Shown here: one piece after another, positions 1 to 9,754 of the stretch
Numbering within the stretch: the stretch's first letter is position 1
How the letters are laid out: each line of letters opens with the position of its first letter
Assembly: GCA_900466005.1 (NCBI GenBank)
Contig: UEGQ01000003.1
Location: 496,001 to 560,000, forward strand
Direction: 5' to 3'
Origin: Hyphomicrobiales bacterium
Lineage (GTDB): Bacteria > Pseudomonadota > Alphaproteobacteria > Rhizobiales > Rhizobiaceae
Length of the DNA: 64,000 nucleotides
Position numbers and translations under genes: made by a program
Notes under the pieces: model-generated
What the model saw: the letters and a program-made list of their open reading frames with translations, nothing else
Databases searched by the model: none
What the model was told of the DNA's origin: nothing

Positions 1-98
1 CGCTGCTGCTGGACGTCGAGCAATCCTACAAGGCTTCTGCCAAGCTGGTGTCGACCATCGATTCCATGCTGAAGGCGGTCCTGGATATGGCGGGATAA
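1..98 (+). CDS. flgK: FlgK, hook-filament junction protein 1 (3' end only)
   Basis: The first 98 bases encode about 31 residues ending in a TAA stop at 96-98, in the frame whose codons start at position 3. The peptide has the conserved FlgK C-terminal helix pattern (EQSYKASAKLVSTIDSML, then a short hydrophobic tail). This helix packs with the D0 region of the hook-filament junction. The stop lies 4 bases before the flgL start, as expected for flgK-flgL co-transcription. The rest of the gene lies outside the window. The call rests on this short tail plus position directly before flgL. Confidence 0.8.
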   Translation, partial: LLLDVEQSYKASAKLVSTIDSMLKAVLDMAG

Positions 99-102
99 TC
101 TG

Positions 103-1131
103 ATGTCGACGAGCAACGTTTCGAACCTCTCCATCCAGACTTCGATGCGCCTGACAATCCGTCAGGCGCAGGCCGAACTCATCAAGGCGCAGCAAGAGGT
201 AACGACCGGTATGTACGCCGATGTCGGAGCCTCGATCGGCAGCGAAACGTCCAGGGTTCTCGACCTGACCCGCGACAGCATGCGTTTGCACTCGATGATC
301 GACACCAATGCGATCGTCACCCAGCGTCTCGATGCTTCGCAGGAGACGCTCAACCAGATGGCGACCTCCGCGCAAGAAATGCAGGATGCCTTGATCGCGC
401 TTGGTCAATCCGGCACGACGACCACCATCGACGTGGCCGTCAACACTGTTTCGAACGTGTTGTCGAACTTCACCAATCTGGCCAACACGTCGTTCAGCGG
501 CGAGTACCTGTTCTCGGGCGTCAATACCGACGTGCAGCCGCTCGCCGAGTATGACGCTGGTTCGGCGGCGAAGGCCTCCTTCGATGCGGCCTATGCTGCC
601 TATCCGTGGTCGACGCCGAAGACCGCCGCCGAGATGGACGACTTCATTACCAACGTGATCGAGCCCATGTATACCGGGGCGGGCTGGGCGACCGACTGGT
701 CGAGCGCCGCGGATGCGGTGATGACGAGCCGCATCAGCCAGAGCGAAGTCGTAGAGACCTCGACCAGCGCCAACGAAAGCGGGATGCGCTATTTCGCGCT
801 CGCTGCCGTGGTTGCGAAGGAACTGCTCGGCCAGAACCTTGATGAAAGCGTGCGTTCGGTCGTCACCGACAAGGCAATCGCGTACATCAGTAAGGCTACC
901 GCCGGGTTGAACGAGCAGCGCACACAGCTCGGTCTCTCCCAAAGTCGCGTGAAGAAGGCCAACACGTCCCTTCAGATCCAGATCAACATTCTCGATACGA
1001 CAAAGGCCGACCGGGTGGAGGTCGATGCATACGAAGCTTCGACTCGCGTCAACAATCTTCTTTCGCTCGCAGAGGCGTCCTACACCCTGACCGCCAAGAT
1101 CCAGCAGTTGAGTCTCGTGAACTACCTTTGA
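103..1131 (+). CDS. flgL: FlgL, hook-filament junction protein 3
   Basis: This 342-residue flagellin-family protein should form the ring between hook and filament. The N-terminal D0/D1 helix (about residues 8-60, with QAELIKAQQEVTTG) and the C-terminal coiled coil (about 290-342, with RVNNLLSLAEASYTLTAKIQQ) are the paired export and polymerisation segments of FlgL. The middle region is variable. The start ATG is 4 bases after the flgK stop, so translation is probably coupled. It is followed after 37 bases by flaF, the usual rhizobial order. Confidence 0.93.
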   Translation: MSTSNVSNLSIQTSMRLTIRQAQAELIKAQQEVTTGMYADVGASIGSETSRVLDLTRDSMRLHSMIDTNAIVTQRLDASQETLNQMATSAQEMQDALIALGQSGTTTTIDVAVNTVSNVLSNFTNLANTSFSGEYLFSGVNTDVQPLAEYDAGSAAKASFDAAYAAYPWSTPKTAAEMDDFITNVIEPMYTGAGWATDWSSAADAVMTSRISQSEVVETSTSANESGMRYFALAAVVAKELLGQNLDESVRSVVTDKAIAYISKATAGLNEQRTQLGLSQSRVKKANTSLQIQINILDTTKADRVEVDAYEASTRVNNLLSLAEASYTLTAKIQQLSLVNYL

Positions 1132-1168
1132 TGATCAAAGGGAAGCCATGACTATGAAGGACAGTTGA

Positions 1169-1516
1169 ATGTATCAGTTCACATATGCCGAGATCATGGA
1201 AGATGACGTCGCGAACGCCAAGGACCGTGAACGGCAGGCGCTGTCGCGATCGATCGAGTTGCTCGAGAAGGCACGCGATGACGAAGAGTATTCCCGCAAC
1301 GCCATCGAGGCACTCTTCTATACCCGCCGGGTCTGGATCCGCCTCATAGAGGACTTGAAGCAGCCCGAGAACGAGCTCGGAGCGGAGCTGCGCGCCAACC
1401 TGATTTCCATAGCCATCTGGATCTTGAAGGAATGTGATCGGATCAGGAAGCGCGAGTCCAACAATTTCCAGAGCGTAATCGACGTGACAACCATCATCAG
1501 GGATGGACTGAAATGA
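1169..1516 (+). CDS. flaF: FlaF, flagellar biosynthesis regulator
   Basis: A 115-residue, mostly helical FlaF-family protein. In Caulobacter and rhizobia FlaF works with FlbT to control flagellin synthesis and secretion. Characteristic residues include the N-terminal YAEIMEDD stretch and the [11 protein letters not shown] segment around residue 50. GAAGGA at 1155-1160 is the ribosome-binding site. The last four bases form ATGA, overlapping the flbT start, so the two are translationally coupled. Confidence 0.92.
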   Translation: MYQFTYAEIMEDDVANAKDRERQALSRSIELLEKARDDEEYSRNAIEALFYTRRVWIRLIEDLKQPENELGAELRANLISIAIWILKECDRIRKRESNNFQSVIDVTTIIRDGLK

Positions 1517-1962
1517 AAAGTACACTGCGCATCTCTCTCAAATCCGGGGAACGCATCTTCATCAACGGCGCAGTGCTGCGTGTCGACCGCAAGGTCGCGC
1601 TGGAGTTCCTCAACGACGTTACCTTCCTGCTCGAAAATCACGTCCTGCAGCCGGAAGACGCCACAACTCCGCTTCGGCAGCTCTACTTCATCGCACAGAT
1701 GATGCTGATCAACCCGGAGGGCCGCGAACAATCGATGGCCATGTTCCGCAAGTCGATCACCATGCTGCTCGCCTGCTTCCAGAACGACGAGGTTCTGGCC
1801 GAACTCAAGCGGGTCGACGGCATGGTTACCTCCGGCCGAGCCTTCGATGCCCTGAAGGCGATTCGCGGCCTCTATCCGATCGAGGATCGCATCCTCAACA
1901 ACCAGGAGATCGCGCCGGCGACGGTGGAGCAGATTAGCAAGGAGATGGCACCATGGCGGTAA
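1513..1962 (+). CDS. flbT: FlbT, flagellin mRNA-binding translational regulator
   Basis: This 149-residue protein matches the FlbT family. FlbT binds the 5' untranslated region of flagellin mRNA and couples flagellin translation and decay to assembly of the basal body. Visible family features are the N-terminal beta-rich [18 protein letters not shown] region and the [21 protein letters not shown] segment. The start overlaps flaF by 4 bases and the 3' end overlaps flgD by 10 bases, placing it inside a tightly packed operon. Confidence 0.92.
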   Translation: MKSTLRISLKSGERIFINGAVLRVDRKVALEFLNDVTFLLENHVLQPEDATTPLRQLYFIAQMMLINPEGREQSMAMFRKSITMLLACFQNDEVLAELKRVDGMVTSGRAFDALKAIRGLYPIEDRILNNQEIAPATVEQISKEMAPWR

Positions 1963-2429
1963 GCGGCGTAAACGCGGCGGCCGGCATAAACAATGCGGCG
2001 TCGACCACCAATACCACGGGGACGAACGACAAGTCGGCGTCGGATGCGGCGGCTGCAGCCTCGCTCGACTACAACTCCTTCCTGAAGCTGCTGATTGCGC
2101 AGATGCAGAACCAGGATCCGACCGATCCGATGGATGCGACGGAGCAGATCGCGCAGCTCGCCACCTTTTCGCAGGTCGAACAGACGATCCAGACCAATGC
2201 CAAGCTGGAAACGCTGATCACCGGTGACGCGCTGAATGCCGCCTCCAACTACATCGGCCAGACGATCACCAGTGCCGACGGCAAGACCACCGGCATAATC
2301 GAGTCGGTCCGCGTCTACGCCGACACGATGGTTGCGACCACGACCGACGGGAAGGAAGTCCCGATCACGGTCGGTGTGACGGTCGGCAAGCCCTCGACGT
2401 CGGGGGACGGTGCTGATACCTCTGCATGA
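1953..2429 (+). CDS. flgD: FlgD, hook-capping scaffold protein (short form)
   Basis: At 158 residues this is shorter than enterobacterial FlgD (over 200). It has the defining N-terminal segment around residues 38-75 ([20 protein letters not shown], then [15 protein letters not shown]). FlgD forms a temporary cap at the growing hook and is lost when the hook is complete. The C-terminal Tudor/FnIII-like part is reduced to roughly 55 residues, as in other rhizobia. The start codon lies within the flbT coding sequence. Confidence 0.92.
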   Translation: MAVSGVNAAAGINNAASTTNTTGTNDKSASDAAAAASLDYNSFLKLLIAQMQNQDPTDPMDATEQIAQLATFSQVEQTIQTNAKLETLITGDALNAASNYIGQTITSADGKTTGIIESVRVYADTMVATTTDGKEVPITVGVTVGKPSTSGDGADTSA

Positions 2430-2477
2430 GGACGCGCGGGATGTGATTCCCGCGCCAGGAAGAGGGATTTTCGCTCG

Positions 2478-2744
2478 ATGAATGAGGCCGACGCCCTGGA
2501 CATCATGCAGGCCGCGGTGTGGACGGTGCTTGTGGCATCAGGCCCCGCCGTGCTCGCGGCGATGATCGTCGGCGTGGTGATCGCCCTGATCCAGGCGCTC
2601 ACCCAGGTTCAGGAAATGACGCTCACCTTCGTCCCGAAGATCGTCACGATCCTCATCGTGATCGGCATCAGCGCGCCTTTCGTCGGCGGGCAGATCGCCC
2701 TCTTTTCGAATCTCGTCTTCTCGCGCGTGCAGTCGGGTTTCTAG
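2478..2744 (+). CDS. fliQ: FliQ, flagellar export gate subunit
   Basis: An 88-residue protein with two transmembrane helices (about residues 12-37 and 50-78), the standard FliQ size and topology. FliQ forms the FliPQR export gate in the MS-ring. The helix 1/2 turn carries ALTQVQEMTLTFVPKI, very close to the family consensus. The start follows an AGGAAGAGGG-type ribosome-binding site. It belongs to the same operon as fliR and flhA, but fliP is not in the window. Confidence 0.95.
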   Translation: MNEADALDIMQAAVWTVLVASGPAVLAAMIVGVVIALIQALTQVQEMTLTFVPKIVTILIVIGISAPFVGGQIALFSNLVFSRVQSGF

Positions 2745-2862
2745 GCGGGCGTTCCGTCTGCTCTGCCACCCTCGCGCAAGCTTCGTCTCCTAAGCCTTCA
2801 TGTGAATACGGCCGACTGCGTCCAGCCTTCGGCCGCCTTCTCATGAAGAGACGGAACGATTT

Positions 2863-4950
2863 ATGGCACAACCCACTGCAGTCCCCCTTCCGAAGGTGAG
2901 CCCAAACGGCCGCGACGTCGGATTTGCTCTCGGCATCGTGGGCATTCTCTGCATCCTGTTCCTGCCGATTCCGCCGTTCCTGATCGATATGGGACTGGCT
3001 TTCTCGATCGCCTTTTCCGTTCTCATCCTCATGGTTTCGTTGTGGATACAGCGGCCGCTCGATTTCTCGTCCTTCCCGACCATTCTGCTCATTTCGACGA
3101 TGATCCGGCTGTCGCTCAATATCGCGACGACCCGCGTCATCCTTTCTCACGGAAATGAAGGGCACACGGCCGCCGGCGGCGTCATCGCCGGCTTCTCGAG
3201 CCTCGTGATGTCTGGCGACTTCGTCATCGGTCTGATCGTGTTCATGATCCTGGTGACGGTCAACTTCATCGTCATCACCAAAGGCGCCACGCGCATCGCG
3301 GAAGTCGGCGCCCGCTTTACCCTGGATGCCATTCCCGGCAAGCAGATGTCGATCGACGCCGACTTGTCGGCTGGCATTATCGACGAGAAGGAGGCTCAGC
3401 GCCGCCGCCACGAACTCGAGCAGGAAAGCTCGTTCTTCGGCGCCATGGACGGTGCTTCCAAGTTCGTACGCGGTGACGCCATCGCCGGCCTCATCATCAC
3501 CGCCATCAACATTTTCGGCGGAATCGTCATCGGCTACTTCCGCCACGGCATGGAAATCGGCGAAGCCGCAGACGTCTTCGTGAAGCTGTCGGTCGGCGAC
3601 GGTATTGTGTCGCAGGTGCCGGCGCTCATCGTCTCGCTTGCCGCCGGCCTTCTCGTGTCGCGCGGTGGCACGCCCGGCTCAACCGATCAGGCCGTCGTCA
3701 ACCAGCTCAGCGGATACCCGCGCGCCTTGTCCGTTGCTGCGGCCCTGATGGTGCTGCTGTCGATCATTCCCGGCCTGCCGTTGGTGCCCTTTCTCGCGCT
3801 CGGCGGCATCATGGCCTTCGGCAGCTGGTTCATTCCGCGCCAGATCGAAGCGGAGAACAAGCTGAAGCGTGAGCAGGAGGAAAAGAAGGTCATCCAGAGC
3901 AAGGAGGCAGAGAAGGACTCGGTGAAGTCCGTGTTGCGGACTGCCGAAATCGAGCTAGCACTCGGCAAGCTCGTTTCGACCCGGCTGCTCGGCGCTCACC
4001 AGGAGCTCGCTTTCCGCGTCGGCAAGATGCGCCGAAAGTTCGCGAGTCAGTACGGCTTTGTCGTTCCCGAGATCAAGGTTACCGACGATATCGCCATCCC
4101 GGAAAAAGCCTATCATATCCGCATCCATGGCACCACAGTGGCCTCCAACCAGCTTCGGGTCGGGGAAGTGTTGGTCATCACCGGCTCCGGCCGCAAGCCG
4201 AAGGTGCCGGGTGACGAAATTCGGGAACCGGCTTTCGGCATGCCGGCGGTTTCCGTTCTGGAAGCGTTTACCGAAGACCTCAAACGCGAAGGTTTCCACC
4301 CGATCGACAACGTCTCCGTCGTGCTGACGCACCTGAGCGAGGTGATCCGGAACAACCTGCCGCAGCTTCTTTCCTACAAGGACGTCAAGATCCTGATCGA
4401 CAGGCTCGACCCGGAATACAAGAAGCTCGCGGACGAGATCTGTTCGTCGCACATGTCGTATTCGGGACTGCAGGCGGTGCTCAAGCTTCTGTTGGCTGAA
4501 CGAGTGTCGATCCGAAACCTGCACCTCATTCTCGAGGCCGTTGCGGAACTCGCTCCCCATGTCCGCAAGACCGAACAGATCGTCGAGCATGTCCGCGTAC
4601 GGATGGCCCAGCAGCTCTGCGGCGATCTCGCCGACAATGGCGTGCTGCGCGTGTTGCGGCTCGGCAGCAAATGGGACCTCGTTTTCCACCAGGCACTGAA
4701 GCGCGATGCCAAGGGCGAGATTGTCGAATTCGACATCGATCCGCGCAGCCTGGAAGAATTCAGTGAGCAGGCGAGCAAAGTAATCCGTGAATTCATGGAC
4801 CGCGGCATGCCCTTCGTGCTTGTCACGTCTCCAGAAACCCGCTCCTATGTACGCATGATCATCGAACGCCTCTTCGCGACCTTGCCGGTTCTGTCGCATG
4901 TCGAACTCGCCAAGGGCATCGAAATCAAGATATTGGGTTCCATTTCATGA
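2863..4950 (+). CDS. flhA: FlhA, flagellar type III export gate protein
   Basis: A full-length (695-residue) FlhA/FHIPEP-family protein. The first ~330 residues hold about eight transmembrane helices that form the proton-driven export channel. The family signature [14 protein letters not shown] lies between helices, around residues 160-175. A linker leads to the cytoplasmic domain (about 360-695), which forms the nonameric docking ring for substrates and chaperones. A 118-base gap separates it from fliQ. The stop codon overlaps the fliR start (ATGA), indicating coupling. Confidence 0.97.
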   Translation: MAQPTAVPLPKVSPNGRDVGFALGIVGILCILFLPIPPFLIDMGLAFSIAFSVLILMVSLWIQRPLDFSSFPTILLISTMIRLSLNIATTRVILSHGNEGHTAAGGVIAGFSSLVMSGDFVIGLIVFMILVTVNFIVITKGATRIAEVGARFTLDAIPGKQMSIDADLSAGIIDEKEAQRRRHELEQESSFFGAMDGASKFVRGDAIAGLIITAINIFGGIVIGYFRHGMEIGEAADVFVKLSVGDGIVSQVPALIVSLAAGLLVSRGGTPGSTDQAVVNQLSGYPRALSVAAALMVLLSIIPGLPLVPFLALGGIMAFGSWFIPRQIEAENKLKREQEEKKVIQSKEAEKDSVKSVLRTAEIELALGKLVSTRLLGAHQELAFRVGKMRRKFASQYGFVVPEIKVTDDIAIPEKAYHIRIHGTTVASNQLRVGEVLVITGSGRKPKVPGDEIREPAFGMPAVSVLEAFTEDLKREGFHPIDNVSVVLTHLSEVIRNNLPQLLSYKDVKILIDRLDPEYKKLADEICSSHMSYSGLQAVLKLLLAERVSIRNLHLILEAVAELAPHVRKTEQIVEHVRVRMAQQLCGDLADNGVLRVLRLGSKWDLVFHQALKRDAKGEIVEFDIDPRSLEEFSEQASKVIREFMDRGMPFVLVTSPETRSYVRMIIERLFATLPVLSHVELAKGIEIKILGSIS

Positions 4951-5696
4951 TAACCGACCCCGAGGGGACCGTGCTCGCCCTGTTCGCGGCCTTCTGCCGC
5001 ATCGGGACGTGCCTGATGGTCCTCCCCGGTTTCTCGTCGGCAAGGATTGCCCCTCAAATCCGGCTCTTCATCTCGCTTGCCGTCTCGCTCGCCGTCCTGC
5101 CGGTTCTCTGGGACAGCATCTACCCCAAGGTGCACTCGGCCGGCTACGGCTACATCGGCATCGTCGCCGGCGAGGTCCTGGTCGGCGCGATGTACGGAAT
5201 GATCCCGCGGCTCTTCGTCCTTGGCCTGCAATTTGCTGGATCGGCGATCTCGATGTCGATCGGCTTTAATGCGCCGGGCGGCGCGGACATCCTCGAGGAC
5301 AACAGCGAGAACCAGCTGACCAACATGATCAGCTTCGCGGGGCTCATGCTGCTCTTCGTGATGGACTTCCATCATACGGTGTTGCGCGCACTCGTCGATT
5401 CCTACGGACTGATGCCGCTTGGCGTCTTCCCGGATGCGCAGAAAATGTTGATTTCGTTGACGGATACCCTCAGCGCGACGTTCTATCTCATGCTGCGGCT
5501 GGCAAGCCCCTTCATCATCTTCGGGCTGATGTTCAACTTCTCCGTCGGTCTCATCAACAAGCTCGCCCCGCAGATCCCCATCTACTTCATTTCGCTGCCT
5601 TACCTCATCATCGGCGGCCTTTTCCTCCTCTATTTCGCGATAGCCGCGCTGGTCAGCCAGTTCGCCGGGCAATTCGCGGTCATATTCCTGGGATAG
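4947..5696 (+). CDS. fliR: FliR, flagellar export gate subunit
   Basis: A 249-residue membrane protein with five to six hydrophobic helices, the usual FliR length. FliR sits at the base of the FliPQR pore and contacts FlhB. Family residues are visible in [21 protein letters not shown] (cytoplasmic loop, about residues 108-128) and in the conserved [17 protein letters not shown] stretch near residue 205. It starts inside the flhA stop codon (ATGA) and is followed after 10 bases by a small coiled-coil gene. Confidence 0.95.
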   Translation: MITDPEGTVLALFAAFCRIGTCLMVLPGFSSARIAPQIRLFISLAVSLAVLPVLWDSIYPKVHSAGYGYIGIVAGEVLVGAMYGMIPRLFVLGLQFAGSAISMSIGFNAPGGADILEDNSENQLTNMISFAGLMLLFVMDFHHTVLRALVDSYGLMPLGVFPDAQKMLISLTDTLSATFYLMLRLASPFIIFGLMFNFSVGLINKLAPQIPIYFISLPYLIIGGLFLLYFAIAALVSQFAGQFAVIFLG

Positions 5697-5706
5697 GAGC
5701 GGGGAC

Positions 5707-6117
5707 ATGGGGCCGACCAGAAAATCGGAAAAGCTCGCCCGCCTCGTTTCCGTCCAGCGACACATGGAGCGCATGGCCGAGAGCGACCTTTCCAACACAG
5801 CCCGGCAGCGGGATGAAGTCTCGGCCTCGATGCGCACGGTGATGGACGCTATTGGGTCGCTCGACCCGGTTCATCGGCTTTTTGCTCAGAACTATGCCGA
5901 ACGTTTCGACCGTCTGGCGAACATGGAAAAGCAGCTTGCCGGCATCCAGCAGGCGCAGGAGGTCAAGGTCGTCAGGGAGCGCGTGAAGGGCGACCGCCTG
6001 GAGGAGAACAGGCGAGACGCCCGGCTGGACGAGGATCGTGAGGCCGACGACAACGCCATCTACGACCTCGTCGACATGCGCTACGCAACGCCAGCCTCCA
6101 GCAAGCTTCAGGAGTGA
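5707..6117 (+). CDS. Small coiled-coil flagellar operon protein, FliJ-like
   Basis: A 136-residue, strongly charged, helical protein with no membrane segment or signal peptide. Residues about 8-115 read as a long coiled coil rich in Arg, Glu and Asp. It has no clear sequence signature I recognise. Size, helical character and position right behind fliR in a flagellar operon fit the export escort FliJ, which would otherwise be missing here. The start has a strong GGAGCGGGGA site just upstream. FliJ function is inference; membership of the flagellar operon is well supported. Confidence 0.55.
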   Translation: MGPTRKSEKLARLVSVQRHMERMAESDLSNTARQRDEVSASMRTVMDAIGSLDPVHRLFAQNYAERFDRLANMEKQLAGIQQAQEVKVVRERVKGDRLEENRRDARLDEDREADDNAIYDLVDMRYATPASSKLQE

Positions 6118-6150
6118 TAGTCCCCGCGAACAAGCAATGAGGACGATCAC

Positions 6151-6705
6151 GTGGCAATCTCACCTCCGAGCGATCTCGTTCTGGACGTCGTCCAGGCAGC
6201 CGACCCTCTGGACGTACAGGCGGCACAGGCTCGTCTGAAGGCGAACCGGGCGGCCTTCGCCGCCACCAGCCTTGCGGAGAAGGGGGCGGGCTTCGGAGCG
6301 GCAGTCGACATTCTGGACGGCGCTGCATCGAAGGCCGGTCTCGGCAACGTGCAGAAGACCGGACACGACGAAACGCCGAAGGTCTACCGCGACTTCGAGT
6401 CGGTAGTTTTGCAGAACTTCGTGAAGTCCATGCTGCCGACCGATGCGGAAGCCGTCTACGGCAAGGGCAATGCCGGTGAGATGTGGAAGAGCATGATGGC
6501 CGAGCAGATCGGCGGGGTGCTCTCGGAAAACGGCGGTATCGGCATCGCCGACCAGATGTATTCGCAGGAACTCGCGCGGCACCGTTCGAAGGGCGTCGTC
6601 AACGCTGCCGTCGACGAGAAGGACCGCAGTGTCGCTCTCAGCATGGTGACCGATCTCGAGCGACGCACGCTCGGCGTCTCGGAAACCGAAAAACACAGCG
6701 TATAA
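6151..6705 (+). CDS. FlgJ-like rod-binding protein without muramidase domain
   Basis: The central part of this 184-residue protein (about 78-155) matches the FlgJ N-terminal rod-binding domain: FESVVLQNFVKSMLP, GEMWKSMMAEQIGG, then GGIGIADQM. In enterobacteria that domain is the rod cap and is fused to a peptidoglycan hydrolase; here the hydrolase domain is absent, as in other alphaproteobacteria. The start is GTG at 6151, 7 bases after GAGGA (6139-6143). An upstream ATG at 6137 is out of frame. Confidence 0.8.
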   Translation: MAISPPSDLVLDVVQAADPLDVQAAQARLKANRAAFAATSLAEKGAGFGAAVDILDGAASKAGLGNVQKTGHDETPKVYRDFESVVLQNFVKSMLPTDAEAVYGKGNAGEMWKSMMAEQIGGVLSENGGIGIADQMYSQELARHRSKGVVNAAVDEKDRSVALSMVTDLERRTLGVSETEKHSV

Positions 6706-6727
6706 CAATCAGGATCTGGGGCTCTAA

Positions 6728-7093
6728 ATGGAAGTCACCTCTAGCGACTACCGCATCAAGACGGTTCTCGGCCGTCTTGAAATGATCATCGACAACGAGA
6801 ACCAGCGCATCGGCAAGGATCCGGAGTTCGACCTCAAGGTATCCAACGCGCACAAGAGTCGCTGCCTTTACGAACTCACCATGCTCTGCCGCGATTCCGA
6901 TCCGCGTGACCTGGCGGCGGGTTACATCGAGCAGATGCACAGCCTGAAGAAGAAGCTTGACCTGAACGCACAGCGCGTCGAGGCCCACCTTCACGCCGTT
7001 CGCGCGGTCGCCGATCTCCTCAAAGGTGCAGTCAGGGATGCCGACGCGGACGGCACCTACTCCCAGGAACAGTTCCGGTACAGCGAAAACTGA
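6728..7093 (+). CDS. FlgN-like flagellar export chaperone candidate
   Basis: A 121-residue helical protein without membrane segments. The stretch IIDNENQRIGKDPEFDL, then AHKSRCLYELTMLCR, recalls the FlgN helical layout in which a helix with a conserved Glu-Asn is followed by a Lys-Ser/Arg-Leu-Leu-type helix. FlgN chaperones the junction proteins FlgK and FlgL, and both are encoded at the start of this operon. The match is weak and made by eye. Its stop (TGATG) overlaps the next start by one base, so it is translationally coupled to the FliL-like gene. Confidence 0.5.
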   Translation: MEVTSSDYRIKTVLGRLEMIIDNENQRIGKDPEFDLKVSNAHKSRCLYELTMLCRDSDPRDLAAGYIEQMHSLKKKLDLNAQRVEAHLHAVRAVADLLKGAVRDADADGTYSQEQFRYSEN

Positions 7094-7623
7094 TGGTCAA
7101 ACTCGTCTTCGCCGGATTGTGGGTCTGCATCATCACGCTCGGAGCGGTCTTCTTCTCCGTTCGCATGGCGACGGCGCCCGTCGCCGCACCCGAAGCCGAA
7201 GCAAAAGCGCCGACGGAGCTTGTCCGCGGAGAGTCGATCACGGTTCCGATGATCGCCAGCGGAGGCGTCAAAGGCTATTTCCTCGGCCGCATTTCCTTCA
7301 TGGTGAACAAGGAGAAGCTCAAGGGCGCCAATCTGCCGATGACCGAGGTGATGACCGATGAGTTGTTCACGCTGCTCGTCGGCAACAAGATGGTCGATCT
7401 CGCCGATACCCAGTCCTTCGACCTCGCGGCGTTCCGTGAGGCGATAAAGGCCGACATCAACAAGCGGCTGGGGGACGGCCTCGTCGACGAGGTCCTCGTC
7501 GAACAGCTCGACTACCTGTCGAAAGAAGATGTCCGCGCCACCAGCGAGGCGCCCAAGAGCCCGACCGCCGCACCCGTCAAGATCGTCGAAGGTGTGAAGG
7601 TTCAGGATCCCGCCAACCACTGA
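7093..7623 (+). CDS. Membrane-anchored FliL-like protein
   Basis: A 176-residue protein with one N-terminal transmembrane helix (about 5-25), an Ala/Pro/Glu-rich linker, and a periplasmic domain from about residue 45. The domain resembles the FliL layout: a segment ending in GRISFMVNKEKL, then EVMTDELFTLLVGNK, then FREAIKADINKRLGDGLVDEVLVEQLDYL. This matches the FliL order of beta strand, short helix, and a helix with N-x-x-L-x-x-G followed by a strand. FliL rings around stators are known. This would be a second, divergent member, assigned by architecture only. Confidence 0.55.
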   Translation: MVKLVFAGLWVCIITLGAVFFSVRMATAPVAAPEAEAKAPTELVRGESITVPMIASGGVKGYFLGRISFMVNKEKLKGANLPMTEVMTDELFTLLVGNKMVDLADTQSFDLAAFREAIKADINKRLGDGLVDEVLVEQLDYLSKEDVRATSEAPKSPTAAPVKIVEGVKVQDPANH

Positions 7624-7724
7624 CGGCGTCGACCCGCTTCGTGTCGTCCATAGGGCCTCCGATCCTTCCGCGGGGCGGTTGCCTCGGCCAATGCGGAATG
7701 CGCGGTTAATGTGGCGCTCTGCAT

Positions 7725-7753
7725 TTGACTGATTTTCTTAAGCGCAATGTGTT
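7725..7753 (+). promoter_or_regulatory. Weak candidate promoter upstream of the wecG-like gene
   Basis: The 252-base gap 7624-7875 has a TTGACT -35-like hexamer at 7725-7730 and an AT-rich stretch including TGTGTT at 7748-7753 with 17-base spacing. The -10 match is poor. I see no clear terminator or operator in the rest of the gap. Confidence 0.25.
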
Positions 7754-7875
7754 ATTCAGCTGCTAAGGGAATACCGATTGTTCTCCCGGAGCCTGAACCC
7801 GATGCCGCCGCCTGATGCGTTTCCCTTCCGAGGTTTCGAACGGTATTCCTGCGGCCGGGTCGGAGCGGGCTTGAA

Positions 7876-8658
7876 ATGACGTCTGCCGCGAACAAGACAA
7901 CCTGCTCGCAGCATCGCCCGGTTTTCGGATTCCCGGTCTGCGACATGAGCTGGCAGGAGGCGCTCGCCCTCGTGAGCGATCTGGCCTCTTCGCGCTCCGG
8001 CCAGACCCAGATATTCTTCCTCAACGCGAACAACGCCAACATCATGCTGGCAGACGAGGAATACCGCAGGGTGCTGGAGGGGCGCCTCGTCCTGCCGGAC
8101 GGGATCGGCATGGATATCGCGTCGAAGTCGTTCAACGGTGTGCCGTTTGCCGCAAACCTCAACGGAACCGACTTTGTGCCCGCCCTTCTCACCTACATGG
8201 CTGCGGGCAAGCGTGTCGGCCTCATCGGCGGTCACCCGGACGTTCTGTCGAAGGCCGCGGCGCGGCTGCGGGAACACAGCCCCTGGCATAAGATCATCGA
8301 GATCGCCGACGGCTTCTTCGACAAGAACGACAGTGCCGCGGTGCTGGAGAAATTGGCCGTGGCGAAGGTCGATGTGCTGCTGGTCGCCATGGGAACGCCG
8401 CTGCAGGAAAAGTGGATCGGCCGGAACATCACCCCGGAGCATGCCCGCGTCGTCATCGGTGTCGGCGCTCTCTTCGATTTCCTTGCCGGGCGGGTTCCGC
8501 GCGCACCGGAATGGGTGCGTCGACTGCGGTGCGAATGGGCCTACCGGCTCTGGATCGAGCCGAAGCGTCTCTGGTACCGCTATGTCGTCGGTATTCCGGT
8601 CTTCCTCCTGAGGGTCATGCAGCACAAGATTGCCGGGCGTCGCGATAACAGGTCGTGA
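7876..8658 (+). CDS. WecG/TagA/CpsF-family glycosyltransferase
   Basis: This 260-residue protein belongs to GT family 26, which adds N-acetylmannosaminuronate-type sugars to lipid-linked intermediates in surface polysaccharide synthesis. Family motifs are visible in order: [12 protein letters not shown] (about 50-61), LPDGIGM (about 75), [11 protein letters not shown] (about 94-104), GLIGG (about 116), and the conserved GTPLQEKWI (about 174-182) followed by [11 protein letters not shown]. The C-terminal basic, hydrophobic segment (about 220-250) probably binds the membrane. No partner polysaccharide genes are adjacent, so the glycan is unknown. Confidence 0.85.
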   Translation: MTSAANKTTCSQHRPVFGFPVCDMSWQEALALVSDLASSRSGQTQIFFLNANNANIMLADEEYRRVLEGRLVLPDGIGMDIASKSFNGVPFAANLNGTDFVPALLTYMAAGKRVGLIGGHPDVLSKAAARLREHSPWHKIIEIADGFFDKNDSAAVLEKLAVAKVDVLLVAMGTPLQEKWIGRNITPEHARVVIGVGALFDFLAGRVPRAPEWVRRLRCEWAYRLWIEPKRLWYRYVVGIPVFLLRVMQHKIAGRRDNRS

Positions 8659-8807
8659 CCCGGAGCAGTCTCTGGCTTGCGTTCCCGCGGCCCGGCATGC
8701 TTGGTTTCCGCTTGCAATTGCCGTTTTTTGACACCATAGGGCGGGCACAGGCAAACGGCGCTACGTCCCGGACGCTAGCTTTGCCGGCAGCAAACCAACG
8801 TGAGGGG

Positions 8808-9713
8808 ATGAGCGTGACCACGGTTATTGACGGCAAGAAGGCGGCAGCTTCGGTCATCGAGGCAGTGACGAAAGCGGCTGCGGATCTGGAAAAGGATACC
8901 GGCAGGAGGCCGGGACTGGCAGTTGTCCTGGTCGGCACTGACCCGGCGAGCCAGACTTACGTGGCCTCAAAGAGCCGGATGGCGAAGGAGTGCGGATTCA
9001 CCTCTGTTCAGCATACGCTCCCGGAGGAGACGACGCAGGAGGCGCTTTTGGCGCTCGTGGCGGAACTCAATGCCGATCCGTCAGTCGACGGTGTGCTCGT
9101 CCAGCTGCCGCTCCCGAAGCACCTCGATTCGGAGAAGGTCATTCAGTCGATCCGGCCCGAAAAGGACGTTGACGGCCTGCATGTCGTCAATGCCGGCAAG
9201 CTTGCGACGGGAGACAGTGAGACCGGTCTCGTCTCCTGCACGCCGGCCGGAGCGATGATCCTCGTCCGGTCGATCCACGGCCGCGACCTGTCCGGCCTCA
9301 ACGCGCTGGTCATCGGCCGCTCCAATCTCTTCGGCAAGCCGATGGCGCAGCTCTTGCTCGCTGCCAATGCCACCGTCACCATCGGCCATTCGCGCAGCCG
9401 TGACCTCCCGGCGCTTGCTCGCAACGCCGATATCCTGGTGGCCGCGGTCGGCCGGCCCGAGATGGTCAAGGCGGACTGGGTGAAACCGGGTGCGACGGTG
9501 ATCGACGTCGGCATCAATCGCATCGCTGCACCGGAGCGAGGCGAGGGCAGGACGCGGCTCGTCGGCGACGTCGCCTTCCCGGAATGCGCGCCTGTCGCCG
9601 GTGCCATCTCGCCGGTTCCCGGCGGTGTCGGTCCGATGACGATCGCCATGCTGATGGCAAACACGGTCATCGCCGCCTACCGTGCGGAAGGCAAGCCGGC
9701 TCCGAAATTCTGA
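8808..9713 (+). CDS. folD: FolD, methylenetetrahydrofolate dehydrogenase/cyclohydrolase
   Basis: Bifunctional one-carbon enzyme that interconverts methylene-, methenyl- and 10-formyl-tetrahydrofolate using NADP. At 301 residues from ATG 8808 it has the family length. Key residues are present: Y51 and K55 in TYVASKSRM (catalytic pair), [12 protein letters not shown], the Rossmann GRSNLFGKP loop, and [10 protein letters not shown] near the C-terminus. The open frame extends upstream to 8655 but that part lacks family similarity. A GTG at 8814 has better spacing from GAGGGG (8802-8807) and is an alternative start. Confidence 0.95.
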   Translation: MSVTTVIDGKKAAASVIEAVTKAAADLEKDTGRRPGLAVVLVGTDPASQTYVASKSRMAKECGFTSVQHTLPEETTQEALLALVAELNADPSVDGVLVQLPLPKHLDSEKVIQSIRPEKDVDGLHVVNAGKLATGDSETGLVSCTPAGAMILVRSIHGRDLSGLNALVIGRSNLFGKPMAQLLLAANATVTIGHSRSRDLPALARNADILVAAVGRPEMVKADWVKPGATVIDVGINRIAAPERGEGRTRLVGDVAFPECAPVAGAISPVPGGVGPMTIAMLMANTVIAAYRAEGKPAPKF

Positions 9714-9730
9714 CTGCGAGCCCGCCGGGG

Positions 9731-9754
9731 CCGGTCCGCTCAGCGCGGAGCCGG
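9731..9754. terminator. Stem-loop between convergent folD and aglR
   Basis: CCGGTCCGC at 9731-9739 can pair with GCGGAGCCGG at 9745-9754 with one bulged base. The loop includes the aglR stop codon. No T-run follows on either side, so it may only slow or protect the converging transcripts. Confidence 0.3.

Noticed and set aside
1148-1167. Six-codon mini-ORF directly before flaF
   Set aside because: Too short to judge and the bases double as the flaF ribosome-binding region; probably chance.
8728-8756. TTGACA upstream of folD as a promoter
   Set aside because: No acceptable -10 hexamer at 16-18 bases.
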